Assembly (NCBI RefSeq): GCF_036195325.1
Contig: NZ_CP108101.1
Location: 3,472,001-3,536,000, forward strand
Direction of reading: 5' to 3'
DNA: 64,000 nucleotides
Source: Streptomyces sp. NBC_00234
GTDB taxonomy: Bacteria > Actinomycetota > Actinomycetes > Streptomycetales > Streptomycetaceae
Both the position numbers and the translations under genes were made by a program. Each line of letters begins with the position of its first letter. Positions within the stretch are counted from its first letter, which is position 1. Positions 34,506 to 43,583 of the stretch are shown piece by piece. The notes below the pieces were generated by a model. That model was not told the origin of the DNA and ran no database searches. It saw only the letters and a program-made list of their open reading frames with translations.

Positions 34506-34531
34506 AGAACTGCCAGAGCCGGGAGGCACCG

Positions 34532-35314
34532 ATGTTGCTCGCGGGGAAGACCGTCATCGTGTCGGGCGTCGGCGCCGGTCTCGGACATCAGGTCGCGGCG
34601 GCGGTCGTGCGGGACGGGGGCCACGCGGTCCTCGGTGCGCGTACCGCGGCGAACCTCGCCAGGACCGCCTCCGCAATCGATCCGGAGGGCCGGCACACAG
34701 CCTGCCTGGCGACCGACATCACCGACGAGACCCGGTGCGAGGCGCTCGCCGAGCTCGCGCTCGCGCGGTTCGGCCGGATCGACGCGGTGGTGCATGTGGC
34801 CGCCCTGGACACCCACTTCGGCGGCCTCGAGGATGCCGACTTCGACGCCTGGCAGTCGGTGCTCGACGTCAATCTGCTCGGGACGCTCCGGATGACGAGG
34901 GCCTGCCTGCCGGCCCTGAAGGAGCACGGCGGCTCGGTGGTCATCATCGGTACGCAGTCCTCGGTGGCCGCCCCGTCCCAGGTGCGCCAGGCGGCGTACG
35001 CGGCCTCGAAGGGCGCGCTCACCTCCGCGATGTACTCACTGGCGCAGGAACTGGGGCCGCACCGGATACGGGTGAACACGGTGTTGCCCGGCTGGATGTG
35101 GGGGCCGCCGGTGCAGGCGTACGTGAAGTTCGCCGCGCACACCGACGGCGTGCCCGAGGAGGAGGTGCTGGCCGGACTCACCTCGCGGATGGCGCTGCCG
35201 GAGCCGGCGACGGACGGGGACGTGGCGGAGGCCGCGGTGTTCCTGGCCTCCGACCGGGCCCGGTCGATCACCGGACAGTCGCTTCTGGTCAACGCCGGCG
35301 AGCTGATGCGCTGA
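34532..35314 (+). CDS. Short-chain dehydrogenase/reductase
   Basis: The protein has 260 residues from ATG 34532, with GGGAGG upstream. The NAD(P) loop is GVGAGLG (about 11-17) rather than GxxxGxG in the classical spelling. It is followed by DITDE, VNLLGTLRMTRA, IIGTQSS (catalytic Ser) and YAASKGAL (Tyr and Lys). The C-terminal part contains LPGWMWGPPVQAYVKF and SITGQSLLVNAGE. The substrate is not evident from sequence. It probably acts in the same pathway as the divergent unknown gene. Such a pairing (SDR plus small alpha-beta barrel protein) suggests degradation of a ketone, sterol or terpenoid, but this is inference only. Confidence 0.88.
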   Translation: MLLAGKTVIVSGVGAGLGHQVAAAVVRDGGHAVLGARTAANLARTASAIDPEGRHTACLATDITDETRCEALAELALARFGRIDAVVHVAALDTHFGGLEDADFDAWQSVLDVNLLGTLRMTRACLPALKEHGGSVVIIGTQSSVAAPSQVRQAAYAASKGALTSAMYSLAQELGPHRIRVNTVLPGWMWGPPVQAYVKFAAHTDGVPEEEVLAGLTSRMALPEPATDGDVAEAAVFLASDRARSITGQSLLVNAGELMR

Positions 35315-35665
35315 CGGCAGGGACAGGTCTCCTCCTCGCTCGGCCGCACGGGACCCGCATCCCGTGCGGTCTTGTCGTACCCACGTAGCCCAGGACGGGC
35401 TTCCGTTGTCTGCACAGCCTGACGAAGTGCCCGCCCATCGTGTGGCCGCTGTCACGTTCGCGACAACGCCCCACAGGGTCAAGAACAAGCAAAATCGTTC
35501 GACTTGCTGATTCGCGTTCACATTTCTGATCGCGGGAAACCTTGACCAGGAACCCGAACAGACGGTTCAATCCCCGAAGCCCCCGCTCCCGCACGGGGTC
35601 ACCGCTGAGCGGCCGTACCGACGAAGTGCGTACCCGTTCACAAGGCGGACCCCTGGAGGGGGCAC
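35315..35665. other. Intergenic region before the SSS symporter
   Basis: About 350 bases without a supported gene. The left part holds the SDR terminator. The right part (35455-35560) is AT-rich for this genome, with TCGTTCGACTTG and nearby CAAG/CTTG dyad elements that may hold the symporter promoter and operator. GGAGGGGG at 35655 is the ribosome binding site. Confidence 0.5.
35343..35374 (+). terminator. Terminator after the SDR gene
   Basis: CCGCACGGGA (35344-35353) pairs with TCCCGTGCGG (35360-35369), followed by TCTTG, 29 bases after the stop. Confidence 0.78.
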
Positions 35666-37240
35666 ATGAACAGTCTCGACTGGGCCGTGCTCATCGGATA
35701 CTTCGGTGTGATGGTCGCGATCGGACTCTGGTCGCACAAGCGCGTGGACGACGTCAGCGACTTCTTCACGGCCGGCGGCAAGATGCCGTGGTGGCTCTCG
35801 GGCATCTCGCACCACATGTCCGGCTACAGCGCGGTGATGTTCACCGGTTACGCCGGCATCGCCTATCAGTACGGCGTCACGTCCTTCGTGACCTGGTCAC
35901 TGCCGATCGCCATCGGCATCGGCATCGGCGCCAAGCTCTTCGCGCCCCGGCTCAACCGGCTGCGCTCGCGGCTGCACGTCGCGTCGCCGCTCGAATACCT
36001 CAAGAACCGCTACAACATCCAGACCCAGCAGGCCCTGGCCTGGTCCGGACTGCTCCTGAAGATCGTGGACGTCGGTGCGAAGTGGGCGGCCATCGCGACG
36101 CTGCTCTCCGTCTTCACCGGGATCACCCTCACCCAGGGCATCTTCATCACCGGCGCCATCACGGCCGTCTACTGCACGGTCGGCGGCCTGTGGGCCGACG
36201 CGCTCACCGAGCTGGGCCAGTTCGTCATCCAGCTCTTCGCCGGACTCGCGATGCTGGTCATCGCCCTGCGCGAGCTGGGCGGCTTCAGCTCGCTGTGGAC
36301 GGTCTGGGACAAGCTGCCCGAGGGCCACACGGACCCGACGGCGGGCCCGTACACGGTGACGTTCCTGCTGGCGTACCTGTTCATCAAGACCTTCGAGTAC
36401 AACGGCGGCATGTGGAACCAGGCCCAGCGCTACATGGCCACGGACTCCCCGCGCTCGGCGACCCGTTCGGCCCGGCTCTCCGCGATCCTGTGGCTGGTCT
36501 GGCCGGTCGTCCTGTTCTTCCCGATGTGGGTCGCCCCGCTGCTCGTCGAGGCCAAGAAGCCGGACGCCTCGGACTCGTACGCCCTGATGACCGAACAGCT
36601 GCTGCCGCACGGTCTGCTGGGCCTGGTGGTCGTCGGGTTCTTCTCGCACACGATGGCCATGTGCTCCTCCGACGCCAACGCCATCTCGGCGGTCTTCACC
36701 CGCGACATCGCGCCGGTCTTCTCCAAGGCCGCGCGCACCTGGAGCAACCGCAGCGGCCTGCTGGCGGCCCGGCTCTCGACGCTCGCCTTCCTCGGCCTGT
36801 CGATGGCGCTGGCGACGCAGATCAACTCGCCCACGTTCAAGGACATCATCTCGGTCGTCATCAAGTGGGTGGCCGGCCTGATGGGCCCGATCGCGATCCC
36901 GTTCATGCTGGGTCTGCTGCGCAGGTTCCGGAAGTCGGGGCCGACGGCGGCGCTCACCAGCTGGGCGGCGGGGCTGCTCGCGTTCTTCTTCACCAACTAC
37001 AACCTCGACGGTTCGGTCAAGACGGACGTGGCGCTCCAGTACCAGGTGGCGCTGCCGCTGGCGATCTCGCTGGTGCTCTACATCGTCATCGGCTTCATCA
37101 AGCCGGAGGACACCCCGGAGCGTGACGCGATCATCGAGCAGATCAACACGGACGGCGACGGGGGCGCGGCGGGCGGTGCGGGGATTCCCGCGCAGGCCGG
37201 TCCCGGGGGCCCGGTGGTCCGTGAGGGCGTGAAGGACTGA
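35666..37240 (+). CDS. Sodium:solute symporter (SSS family)
   Basis: The protein has 524 residues. The first helix (LDWAVLIGYFGVMVAIGLW) is followed by DDVSDFFTAGGKMPWWLSGISHHMSGYSAVMFTGYAGIAY, the hallmark of SSS transporters, including the Na-site region. About 13 to 14 helices can be counted. GGLWADALTELGQFVIQLFAG is another family signature. The tail (about 30 residues) is Gly/Asp-rich and cytoplasmic. The protein should import a sugar, carboxylate or similar solute with sodium. The helix-2 region reads closest to the SGLT/sialic-acid/sugar branch, which is a weak hint only. It stands alone between an SDR gene and a convergent ADP-ribosylglycohydrolase-like gene. Confidence 0.88.
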   Translation: MNSLDWAVLIGYFGVMVAIGLWSHKRVDDVSDFFTAGGKMPWWLSGISHHMSGYSAVMFTGYAGIAYQYGVTSFVTWSLPIAIGIGIGAKLFAPRLNRLRSRLHVASPLEYLKNRYNIQTQQALAWSGLLLKIVDVGAKWAAIATLLSVFTGITLTQGIFITGAITAVYCTVGGLWADALTELGQFVIQLFAGLAMLVIALRELGGFSSLWTVWDKLPEGHTDPTAGPYTVTFLLAYLFIKTFEYNGGMWNQAQRYMATDSPRSATRSARLSAILWLVWPVVLFFPMWVAPLLVEAKKPDASDSYALMTEQLLPHGLLGLVVVGFFSHTMAMCSSDANAISAVFTRDIAPVFSKAARTWSNRSGLLAARLSTLAFLGLSMALATQINSPTFKDIISVVIKWVAGLMGPIAIPFMLGLLRRFRKSGPTAALTSWAAGLLAFFFTNYNLDGSVKTDVALQYQVALPLAISLVLYIVIGFIKPEDTPERDAIIEQINTDGDGGAAGGAGIPAQAGPGGPVVREGVKD

Positions 37241-37256
37241 CCTTCGTACGGCGGAC

Positions 37257-37292
37257 GGGGGTGGCGGGCCAGGGGGTCTGCCACCCCCTTTC
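37257..37292 (+). terminator. Terminator after the symporter gene
   Basis: GGGGGTGGC (37257-37265) pairs with GCCACCCCC (37280-37288), followed by TTTCTC. Confidence 0.85.
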
Positions 37293-37324
37293 TCGACCCT
37301 GGGTTCTCAGCCTCGATTTCTGAA

Positions 37325-37370
37325 CCCCGGGTTCAGCCCCGGGTTCAGCCCCGGGTTCTCAGCCCCGGGG
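37325..37370. repeat. 12-base tandem repeat CCCCGGGTTCAG
   Basis: Two exact units (37325-37336 and 37337-37348), a third with a TC insertion (37349-37362) and part of a fourth. Each unit contains the palindrome CCCGGG. The array overlaps the last codons and stop codon of the next (minus-strand) gene. Confidence 0.85.
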
Positions 37371-38474
37371 GTAGCGGGCCAGCCAGCCGGGGGCGACGGC
37401 GGTCGGGCTGTGCAGGGCGGGGCCCTGGGTCATCTCCATCGCGAAGTCGTCGGCCAGTTCGAGGAGCGTGGACCGGCCCTCCAGTTCGGCGAGCCAGGCG
37501 GGCGGCAGGGCCGTCTCCCCGTGGAGCGTGCCGAGCAGGGCTCCGCAGACGGCCCCGGTGGCCGCGGACGGGCCTCCGTGGTTCACCGCGAGGCGCAGCC
37601 CGTGCCGGACGTCCTCGCCGACCAGGGCGCAGTACAGGGCGACGGCGAGGACCTCCTCGGCGGAGTCCGTGGCGCCGAGTGCCTCGATGAGGGCCGGTCC
37701 GGGGATGCCCTGGCGTACGGAGCCGAGGGCCTGCTTGAGGGCTTCGGCGACCGGTTCGTGGCCCGGACGTCCGGCGAGCTGTGCCAGGGCGTGCTGTACG
37801 GAGCCGTCCAGCGTCTCGCCGCGGGCGAGCCCGTGCACCATGACGGCGAGGGCTCCGGCGGCGAGCTGGGCGGTGGCGTGGCCGTGGGTCTGGGCGGCGC
37901 ACTCGACGGCGAGCTGGAGGACGAGCTGCGGTTCCCAGCCGACCAGGAGGCCGAAGGGTGCGGAGCGGGTGAGGGCGGCCGAGTCCCGCGCGGCGGGGTT
38001 CTTCGGCTGGTCGAGGGTGCCCATCACGGTGTCGCCGAAGCCGGTGAGGCATTCCCGGGCGGGGGCGCGGCGGGTGTACAGCCACTCCTCGCGGGCGAGC
38101 CAGCCGTCGTCCGTACGGCGTTCGTCGGGGCCCCAGTCGCGCTGGGTCGCGGCCCAGCGGAGGTGGGCGCGGTGGACGTCGGTGGGCGGGTGCCAGGCGC
38201 CGGTGTCGCGGCGGACCTGGGCGCGGATGAGCCCGTCGACGGTGAACAGGGTGAGCTGGGTGACGGCGGTGACGGCGCCGCGCCTGCCGTGCGCGGGTAC
38301 GAAGTCGGTGACCGCTTCGGCGCCGTGGGCCTCACGGATCTGTTCCAGCGTGAGTCCGGTGACGGCCGCGCCGAGCGCGTCTCCGATGGCGCCGCCGAGC
38401 AGCGCGCCACGTACCCGGCTGCGGAAGTCCTGCTGCTCGGCACGGCCCCAGACAGCTGTGGTCCCTGTGCTCAC
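37359..38474 (-). CDS. ADP-ribosylglycohydrolase family protein lacking metal ligands (probable pseudoenzyme)
   Basis: GTG 38474 gives 371 residues, with GGAAGGGG upstream. The open frame continues further without a good start. The all-helical DraG/ARH fold is clear: RGALLGGAIGDALGA at the start, LEQIREAHG, and a C-terminal VNHGG...TGAVCGALLGTLHGE. The catalytic magnesium site is not conserved. The usual TDD(T) motif is TAVT (69-72), so both Asp are missing. In the second site NHGGDSDSTG has become NHGGPSAATG (298-307), so both Asp there are also gone. The fold could still bind ADP-ribose or an ADP-ribosylated protein. Because all four ligands are missing, hydrolysis is unlikely. It lies convergent with the symporter gene. 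Confidence 0.85.
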   Translation of the reverse strand: MSTGTTAVWGRAEQQDFRSRVRGALLGGAIGDALGAAVTGLTLEQIREAHGAEAVTDFVPAHGRRGAVTAVTQLTLFTVDGLIRAQVRRDTGAWHPPTDVHRAHLRWAATQRDWGPDERRTDDGWLAREEWLYTRRAPARECLTGFGDTVMGTLDQPKNPAARDSAALTRSAPFGLLVGWEPQLVLQLAVECAAQTHGHATAQLAAGALAVMVHGLARGETLDGSVQHALAQLAGRPGHEPVAEALKQALGSVRQGIPGPALIEALGATDSAEEVLAVALYCALVGEDVRHGLRLAVNHGGPSAATGAVCGALLGTLHGETALPPAWLAELEGRSTLLELADDFAMEMTQGPALHSPTAVAPGWLARYPRG

Positions 38475-38703
38475 CGTGCCCCTTCCCTCCGCATACCGGC
38501 GTGCGACTGCGCAAGCACTGTAATCGAACGGGAAGGACCGGATCAGGGCTGGAACGGTATGTACGGAGTAGCTATTGAGAGCACTTTTGAACGGCATTCC
38601 TCACGGTTTTCCGGGGTGGGTTCCGGACCCGGCCGAAACGGCTGTGGTGGTCCCGGCCGGGCACTTCCCCGTTTTCCGGAGCGGCTGATTTCCGGACCGG
38701 CCG

Positions 38704-39177
38704 TTATCCGAACTGGCCGGGCTGGTAGTCGCCCGCGGGCTGCTGAATGATGACGTTCAGCCGGTTGTAGGCGTTGATGACGGCTATGAGGGACACCAGG
38801 GCGACGAGTTGGTCCTCGTCGTAGTACTTGGCGGCGTTCGCCCACACCTCGTCCGGGACACCACCGGCCGCGTCGGCGATGCGCGTGCCCTGTTCCGCGA
38901 GTTCCAGGGCGGCACGCTCGGCGTCGGTGAACACCGTGGCCTCCCGCCAGACCGCGATCAGGTGGAGGCGCGTCGTGGTCTCTCCCTGGTGCGCGGCGTC
39001 CTTGGTGTGCATGTCGGTGCAGAAACCGCAGCCATTGATCTGGCTGGCGCGAATCTTCACGAGTTCCTGTGTCGCGGCCGGTACCGACGAGTCCGTGAGC
39101 ACCTTCCCCGCGGCGTTGAAGTGCTTCATGAGGGAGGTGGCGATCGGGCTGCCGAAGATGTTCAGACGAGCATTCAC
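38704..39177 (-). CDS. AhpD-like carboxymuconolactone decarboxylase family protein
   Basis: GTG 39177 with AGGAG six bases upstream gives 157 residues. An ATG at 39246 would add 23 residues of poor quality. RASQINGCGFCTDMHTKDAAHQGE carries the CxxC of alkylhydroperoxidase (AhpD-like) proteins and the nearby His. These proteins reduce organic peroxides or link to thiol electron donors. The gene follows the old yellow enzyme gene (102 bases downstream, same strand), so both may respond to the same stress through the MerR-type regulator. Confidence 0.85.
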   Translation of the reverse strand: MNARLNIFGSPIATSLMKHFNAAGKVLTDSSVPAATQELVKIRASQINGCGFCTDMHTKDAAHQGETTTRLHLIAVWREATVFTDAERAALELAEQGTRIADAAGGVPDEVWANAAKYYDEDQLVALVSLIAVINAYNRLNVIIQQPAGDYQPGQFG

Positions 39178-39279
39178 GGTGAACTCCTGTGTGCCGTAAT
39201 CGGTGGTTGTACCTCTCCGACGGACCGGCTCGGCAGGATGTGACACCCTCGCGTACGGAACGGCGGAATGTGATGCGCG

Positions 39280-40383
39280 TCACTGGGTGGTGGGCAGGGC
39301 GGGGTAGTCCGTGTAGCCGGTCTCTCCGCCCACGTACATCAGATAGGCGTCCCGCACCTGGTTCACCGGGGCGCCGGTGCGGACGCGGTGGATCAGGTCG
39401 GGGTTGGCCAGGAAGGGGCGGCCGAGTGCGATCAGGTCGGCTCCCGCGGCCAGGAGCCGTTCGCCGTGGCCGATGCCGCCGTCGTCCGGGATGCGGTCGG
39501 CGGGCAGCACGGGGTTGGCGATGAGCGTGCCCCGCCAGTCCTTGCGGATCTGCTGGTAGACGGGGCTGTCCGGGTCCGCGTGCACCAGGTGGACGTAGGC
39601 GAGTCCGCTGTCGGCGAGGGCGGCGACGAGCGCCCGGTAGATCTCCTCGGTGTCGCCCTCCTCGATGCCGTTGACCGTGTTCCCGGGCGAGAGGCGCAGG
39701 CCGACCCGGTCGGGGCCGACGGCCTCGGAGACGGCCTCGACCACCTCGGTCACGAAGCGGATGCGGCCGGCCACGGAGCCGCCGTAGGCGTCGGTGCGCC
39801 GGTTGGTCCCCTGGGCCAGGAACTGGTGGAGGAGGTGGCCGTTGGCGCTGTGCACCTCGACCCCTTCGAAGCCCGCCTCGATGGCGTTGCGTGCGGCGGA
39901 GGCGAAGTCCGCCACGGTCTCCCCGATGTCCTCGACGGTCATTTCGCGGGGGACGACCGAGGGCACCCGCCCGGCCGGGGTGTGGATCGTCTCGGGGAGC
40001 GGGACGGGCGAGGGGGCGACGGGTGTGAGTCCGCTGGTGTCGGGGTGGCCGACGCGTCCGCCGTGCTGGATCTGGAGGAACATCCGGCCGCCCTCCGCCC
40101 GTACGGCGTCGGTGACCCGGCGCCAGCCGGCGACATGGGCCGGGCTGTGGATCGCGGTGATGTTCGGATAGGTCTGGCCCACGGCGTTGGGCGTCGACGC
40201 CTCGGCGATGATCAGTCCGGCGGAGGCGCGCTGGGCGTAGTACGTGGCCATGAGCGGGGTCGGGACGCCGTCGGCCGTGGCGCGGTTCCGGGTCAGCGGA
40301 GCCATCACGAGGCGGTGGGACAGGGTGAGGGGGCCGAGTTCGGCCGGTTCGAAGATCTTCGTGGAAGCGGCTGCGTTCGTCAT
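39280..40383 (-). CDS. Old yellow enzyme family alkene reductase
   Basis: The protein has 367 residues from ATG 40383. It shows the FMN-binding OYE pattern: KIFEPAELGPLTLSHRLVMAPLTRNRA at the start, LQIQHGGRVGHP, GVEVHSANGHLLHQFLAQGTNRRTDAYGGS (with the His and Asn of the active site), and ALGRPFLANPDLIHRV at the end. It reduces activated C=C bonds of enals, enones, nitro compounds or nitrate esters with NADPH. The gene is divergent from a MerR-type regulator, and its promoter has the long-spacer form on which such regulators act. Its transcript is probably almost leaderless. The response is likely to reactive electrophiles. Confidence 0.92.
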   Translation of the reverse strand: MTNAAASTKIFEPAELGPLTLSHRLVMAPLTRNRATADGVPTPLMATYYAQRASAGLIIAEASTPNAVGQTYPNITAIHSPAHVAGWRRVTDAVRAEGGRMFLQIQHGGRVGHPDTSGLTPVAPSPVPLPETIHTPAGRVPSVVPREMTVEDIGETVADFASAARNAIEAGFEGVEVHSANGHLLHQFLAQGTNRRTDAYGGSVAGRIRFVTEVVEAVSEAVGPDRVGLRLSPGNTVNGIEEGDTEEIYRALVAALADSGLAYVHLVHADPDSPVYQQIRKDWRGTLIANPVLPADRIPDDGGIGHGERLLAAGADLIALGRPFLANPDLIHRVRTGAPVNQVRDAYLMYVGGETGYTDYPALPTTQ

Positions 40384-40390
40384 GCCGTCA

Positions 40391-40421
40391 CGGTAAGAAT
40401 TGACACTGGTGTCAGGTTCAA
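40391..40421 (-). promoter_or_regulatory. MerR-type promoter with central operator for the old yellow enzyme gene
   Basis: On the minus strand TTGAAC (40416-40421), a 19-base spacer and TTACCG (40391-40396) form a promoter with the long spacer used by MerR activators. The dyad TGACAC-TG-GTGTCA (40401-40414) sits inside the spacer. The expected start site is within a base or two of the ATG at 40383. Confidence 0.7.
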
Positions 40422-40452
40422 GTGCGGCACGTACGAGAGGCGGGGAATTCCC

Positions 40453-40827
40453 ATGCGGATCGGTGAGCTGGCCCGGCGTACGGGAGTGAGTGAGCGTTCC
40501 CTGCGCTACTACGAGACCCAGGGGCTGCTGGCGGCCGACCGCACGCCCGGCGGCCACCGGGACTATCCGGCCGGAGCGGTCGACCGCGTCATCCGTATCC
40601 AGGAGTTCTACGCGGCCGGGCTGTGCAGTTCGAAGATCGTCCAGCTGCTGCCCTGCGTACGGGACGTGGACGGCGGACCGTCCGAGATCGCCACCCCGAG
40701 GCTGGTCGACGACCTCACCGTGGAGCGCGAGCGCATCGACCGGATGATCGGTGAGCTGCTGCGCTCCCGGGAGGTGCTGGACGACGTGATCGCCACGGCG
40801 TCCGAAGAGGTCCCGGCCGAGCGCTGA
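40453..40827 (+). CDS. MerR-family regulator
   Basis: The protein has 124 residues from ATG 40453. The winged HTH is complete: MRIGELARRTGVSERSLRYYETQGLLAADRTPGGHRDYPAGAVDRV. The effector part is short: a coiled-coil helix (DDLTVERERIDRMIGELLRSREVLDDVI) with two Cys residues near the middle (LCSS and LPCV) that might sense electrophiles or redox state. It is divergent from the old yellow enzyme gene, and the dyad in that promoter is its natural site. The closest functional parallel is SoxR-like or electrophile-responsive MerR proteins, but no iron-sulfur Cys cluster is visible. Confidence 0.88.
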   Translation: MRIGELARRTGVSERSLRYYETQGLLAADRTPGGHRDYPAGAVDRVIRIQEFYAAGLCSSKIVQLLPCVRDVDGGPSEIATPRLVDDLTVERERIDRMIGELLRSREVLDDVIATASEEVPAER

Positions 40828-40881
40828 ACCGGCCGCGCACCCGCAGGGGGCGCCGTGCGGGCGCGCGGCCGGGCCCCGGCG

Positions 40882-43464
40882 TCAGCTCGGCAGGACCGGC
40901 AGCAGCTCCGGCAGGTGCCCGTCCGACGCGGCGGCTGCCGTGACGCGCTCCTCGGGCACTTCCCCGTACAGCGTCGTACGCGGCTTCGCCGGCCGGCCCG
41001 CGAGGTCGGCGATGGCGACGAGGTCCTGGACGGACCGGTACGAGCCGTAACCCGACCCGGCCATCCGGGAGATGGTCTCCTCCATGAGGGTGCCGCCGAC
41101 GTCGTTGGCGCCCGAGCGCAGCATCTCCGCCGCGCCCTCCGCGCCCAGCTTCACCCAGCTGGTCTGGATGTTGGTGATGTGCGGGTGCAGGAGGAGCCGG
41201 GCCATCGCGGTGACCGCGCGGTTGTCGCGGTCCGTCGGACCGGGGCGGGCGATGCCCGCCAGGTAGACGGGCGCGTTGGTGTGGATGAACGGCAGCGTCA
41301 CGAACTCGGTGAAGCCGCCCGTCTCCTGCTGGAGGCCGGCCAGGGTCCGCAGATGGCCGAGCCAGTGGCGGGGCTGGTCGACATGCCCGTACATCATGGT
41401 CGAGGAGGAGCGCAGACCCACCTCGTGGGCGGTTCTGACGACCTCCAGCCAGGTCGCCGTCGGCAGCTTGCCCTTGGTGAGGACCCAGCGGACCTCGTCG
41501 TCGAGGATCTCGGCCGCCGTGCCGGGGATCGAGTCGAGCCCGGCCTCCTTCGCCGCGGTCAGCCAGTCCCGGATGGACATGCCGGTGCGGGTGGCCCCGT
41601 TGACGACCTCCATCGGCGAGAAGGCGTGCACGTGCATGCCGGGGACGCGTTCCTTCACGGCCCGCGCGATGTCGAAGTAGGCCGTGCCCGGCAGGTCGGG
41701 GTGGATGCCGCCCTGCATGCAGACCTCGACCGCGCCGACGTCCCACGCCTGCGCGGCGCGGTCGGCGACCTGGTCCAGCGAGAGGGTGTACGCGTCGGCG
41801 TCCGTACGCCGCTGGGCGAAGGCGCAGAACCGGCAGCCGGTGTAGCAGACGTTGGTGAAGTTGATGTTCCGCGTGACGATGTACGTGATGTCGTCGCCGA
41901 CCACGTCCCGGCGCAGCGCGTCCGCGATCCGGCACAGCTCGTCCAGCGCCTCGCCGTCCGCGTGCAGCAGGGTGAGCGCCTGGTCGTCGGTGAGTTTCGT
42001 CGGGTCGTCGGCGGCCTGGCTCAGGGCCTGGCGCACGTCGCCGTCGATACGGGACGGCACCATGCCGGGGGCCGCCGCCTCGCGGAGGGCTTCCCAGTCC
42101 CCGTAGACCTCGTCGAAGTCGTCGCGCCGGTCGCCGGTGCGGCCCTCGGTGTCGATCGTGCGGTGGAGGTCGGTGCGACCGGAGGCGCCGAAGCCCTCGT
42201 CGGGCTCCTGCCAGGGCAGACCGACCGGGATCGCCTCCTCCTTCGCGAGTCCCGTCTCCGGGTCGGCGAGGGCTCGCACGTGCGGGACGAGCCGGGGGTC
42301 GAGCCAGGGTTCGCCGCGCTGGATGAACTCCGGGTAGATGGTGAGCCGTTCGCGGAGAAGGAATCCCGACTCGGCGGTCTTCGCGGCCAGTTCGTCGATG
42401 TGCGGCCAGGGGCGCTCGGGGTTCACATGGTCGGGGGTGAGCGGCGAGACGCCGCCCCAGTCGTCGATCCCGGCGCCGATGAGGAGGGCGTACTCGGCGT
42501 CGACGAGGTTCGGCGGCGCCTGGATGCGGGCGGACGGGCCGAGGATGTGACGGGCGACGGCGATCGCCGCGGCCAGCTCCTCCAGCTCGGCGTCCGGCAT
42601 ACCGCGCATCGCCGTGTCCGGCTTCGCGCGGAAGTTCTGCACGATGACTTCCTGGATGCCGTGGTAGGCACGGGCCGTCCTGCGCAGCTCGAAGAGGGAG
42701 TCGGCGCGCTCCTCGTACGACTCGCCGATGCCGATCAGGATGCCGGTGGTGAAGGGCACGTTGGAACGGCCCGCGTCCTCCAGCACCCGCAGCCGCACCG
42801 CGGGCTCCTTGTCCGGGGAGCCGTGGTGCGGGCCGCCGGGCTCGGACCACAGGCGGGTCGCGGTCGTCTCCAGCATCATTCCCATGGACGGGGCGACGGG
42901 CTTGAGCCGCTGCAGATCGGTCCACGTCAGGACCCCGGGGTTGAGGTGCGGAAGGAGACCCGTCTCCTCCAGGACCCGGATCGCCATCGCCCGTACGTAC
43001 GCGAGCGTGTCGTCGTACCCCTCGGCCTCCAGCCACTCCCGCGCCTCGGGCCAGCGGTCCTCGGGCCGGTCGCCGAGCGTGAACAGTGCTTCCTTGCAGC
43101 CCATTTCGGCGCCCTTGCGGGCGATGTCGAGGACCTCGTCGGGCGACAGGAACATCCCGTGGCCCTCGCGGCGCAGTTTCCCCGGCACGGTCACGAACGT
43201 GCAGTAGTGGCACGTGTCGCGGCACAGCCGCGTCAACGGGATGAAGACCTTGCGGGAGTACGTGATGACGCCCGGCCGGCCGGCCGCGTCGAGCCCGGCG
43301 TCCCGCACCCGGGCGGCGGACCCGGCGAGGTCCGTCAGGTCGTCGCCGCGCGCCTGGAGCAGCACGGCGGCCTCGGTCACATCGAGAGCGACGCCGTCCC
43401 GGGCTCGCTTGAGGGCGCGCCGCATGGCGTTGGTGGTCGGGCGTCCGCGCTGAGGATCGGTCAT
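40882..43464 (-). CDS. fbiC: Bifunctional FO synthase (CofG-CofH fusion)
   Basis: The protein has 860 residues, the normal length for actinobacterial FbiC. Each half is a radical SAM enzyme. The CofG half has CRDTCHYC (Cys81, 85, 88) and the CofH half has CYTGCRFC (Cys540, 544, 547), the CxxxCxxC iron-sulfur motif in both. It makes FO, the deazaflavin core of coenzyme F420, from a pyrimidine (5-amino-6-ribitylamino-uracil) and tyrosine. The start is ATG 43464. An LLM enzyme in this window (52278) could use the resulting F420. The gene stands alone on the minus strand, converging with the MerR gene and divergent from the HAD-like gene. Confidence 0.95.
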   Translation of the reverse strand: MTDPQRGRPTTNAMRRALKRARDGVALDVTEAAVLLQARGDDLTDLAGSAARVRDAGLDAAGRPGVITYSRKVFIPLTRLCRDTCHYCTFVTVPGKLRREGHGMFLSPDEVLDIARKGAEMGCKEALFTLGDRPEDRWPEAREWLEAEGYDDTLAYVRAMAIRVLEETGLLPHLNPGVLTWTDLQRLKPVAPSMGMMLETTATRLWSEPGGPHHGSPDKEPAVRLRVLEDAGRSNVPFTTGILIGIGESYEERADSLFELRRTARAYHGIQEVIVQNFRAKPDTAMRGMPDAELEELAAAIAVARHILGPSARIQAPPNLVDAEYALLIGAGIDDWGGVSPLTPDHVNPERPWPHIDELAAKTAESGFLLRERLTIYPEFIQRGEPWLDPRLVPHVRALADPETGLAKEEAIPVGLPWQEPDEGFGASGRTDLHRTIDTEGRTGDRRDDFDEVYGDWEALREAAAPGMVPSRIDGDVRQALSQAADDPTKLTDDQALTLLHADGEALDELCRIADALRRDVVGDDITYIVTRNINFTNVCYTGCRFCAFAQRRTDADAYTLSLDQVADRAAQAWDVGAVEVCMQGGIHPDLPGTAYFDIARAVKERVPGMHVHAFSPMEVVNGATRTGMSIRDWLTAAKEAGLDSIPGTAAEILDDEVRWVLTKGKLPTATWLEVVRTAHEVGLRSSSTMMYGHVDQPRHWLGHLRTLAGLQQETGGFTEFVTLPFIHTNAPVYLAGIARPGPTDRDNRAVTAMARLLLHPHITNIQTSWVKLGAEGAAEMLRSGANDVGGTLMEETISRMAGSGYGSYRSVQDLVAIADLAGRPAKPRTTLYGEVPEERVTAAAASDGHLPELLPVLPS

Positions 43465-43583
43465 GAACCGAGCATACGAGCGAGGCCACCGCCGCCGACC
43501 AGCGCTCCGGGAGCTCGGACCTCCTCCGTACCCCTGGCGCCTGGACCGTTATGCCCCGCTTGCCCCGTAGGGTCGGCACGGTG

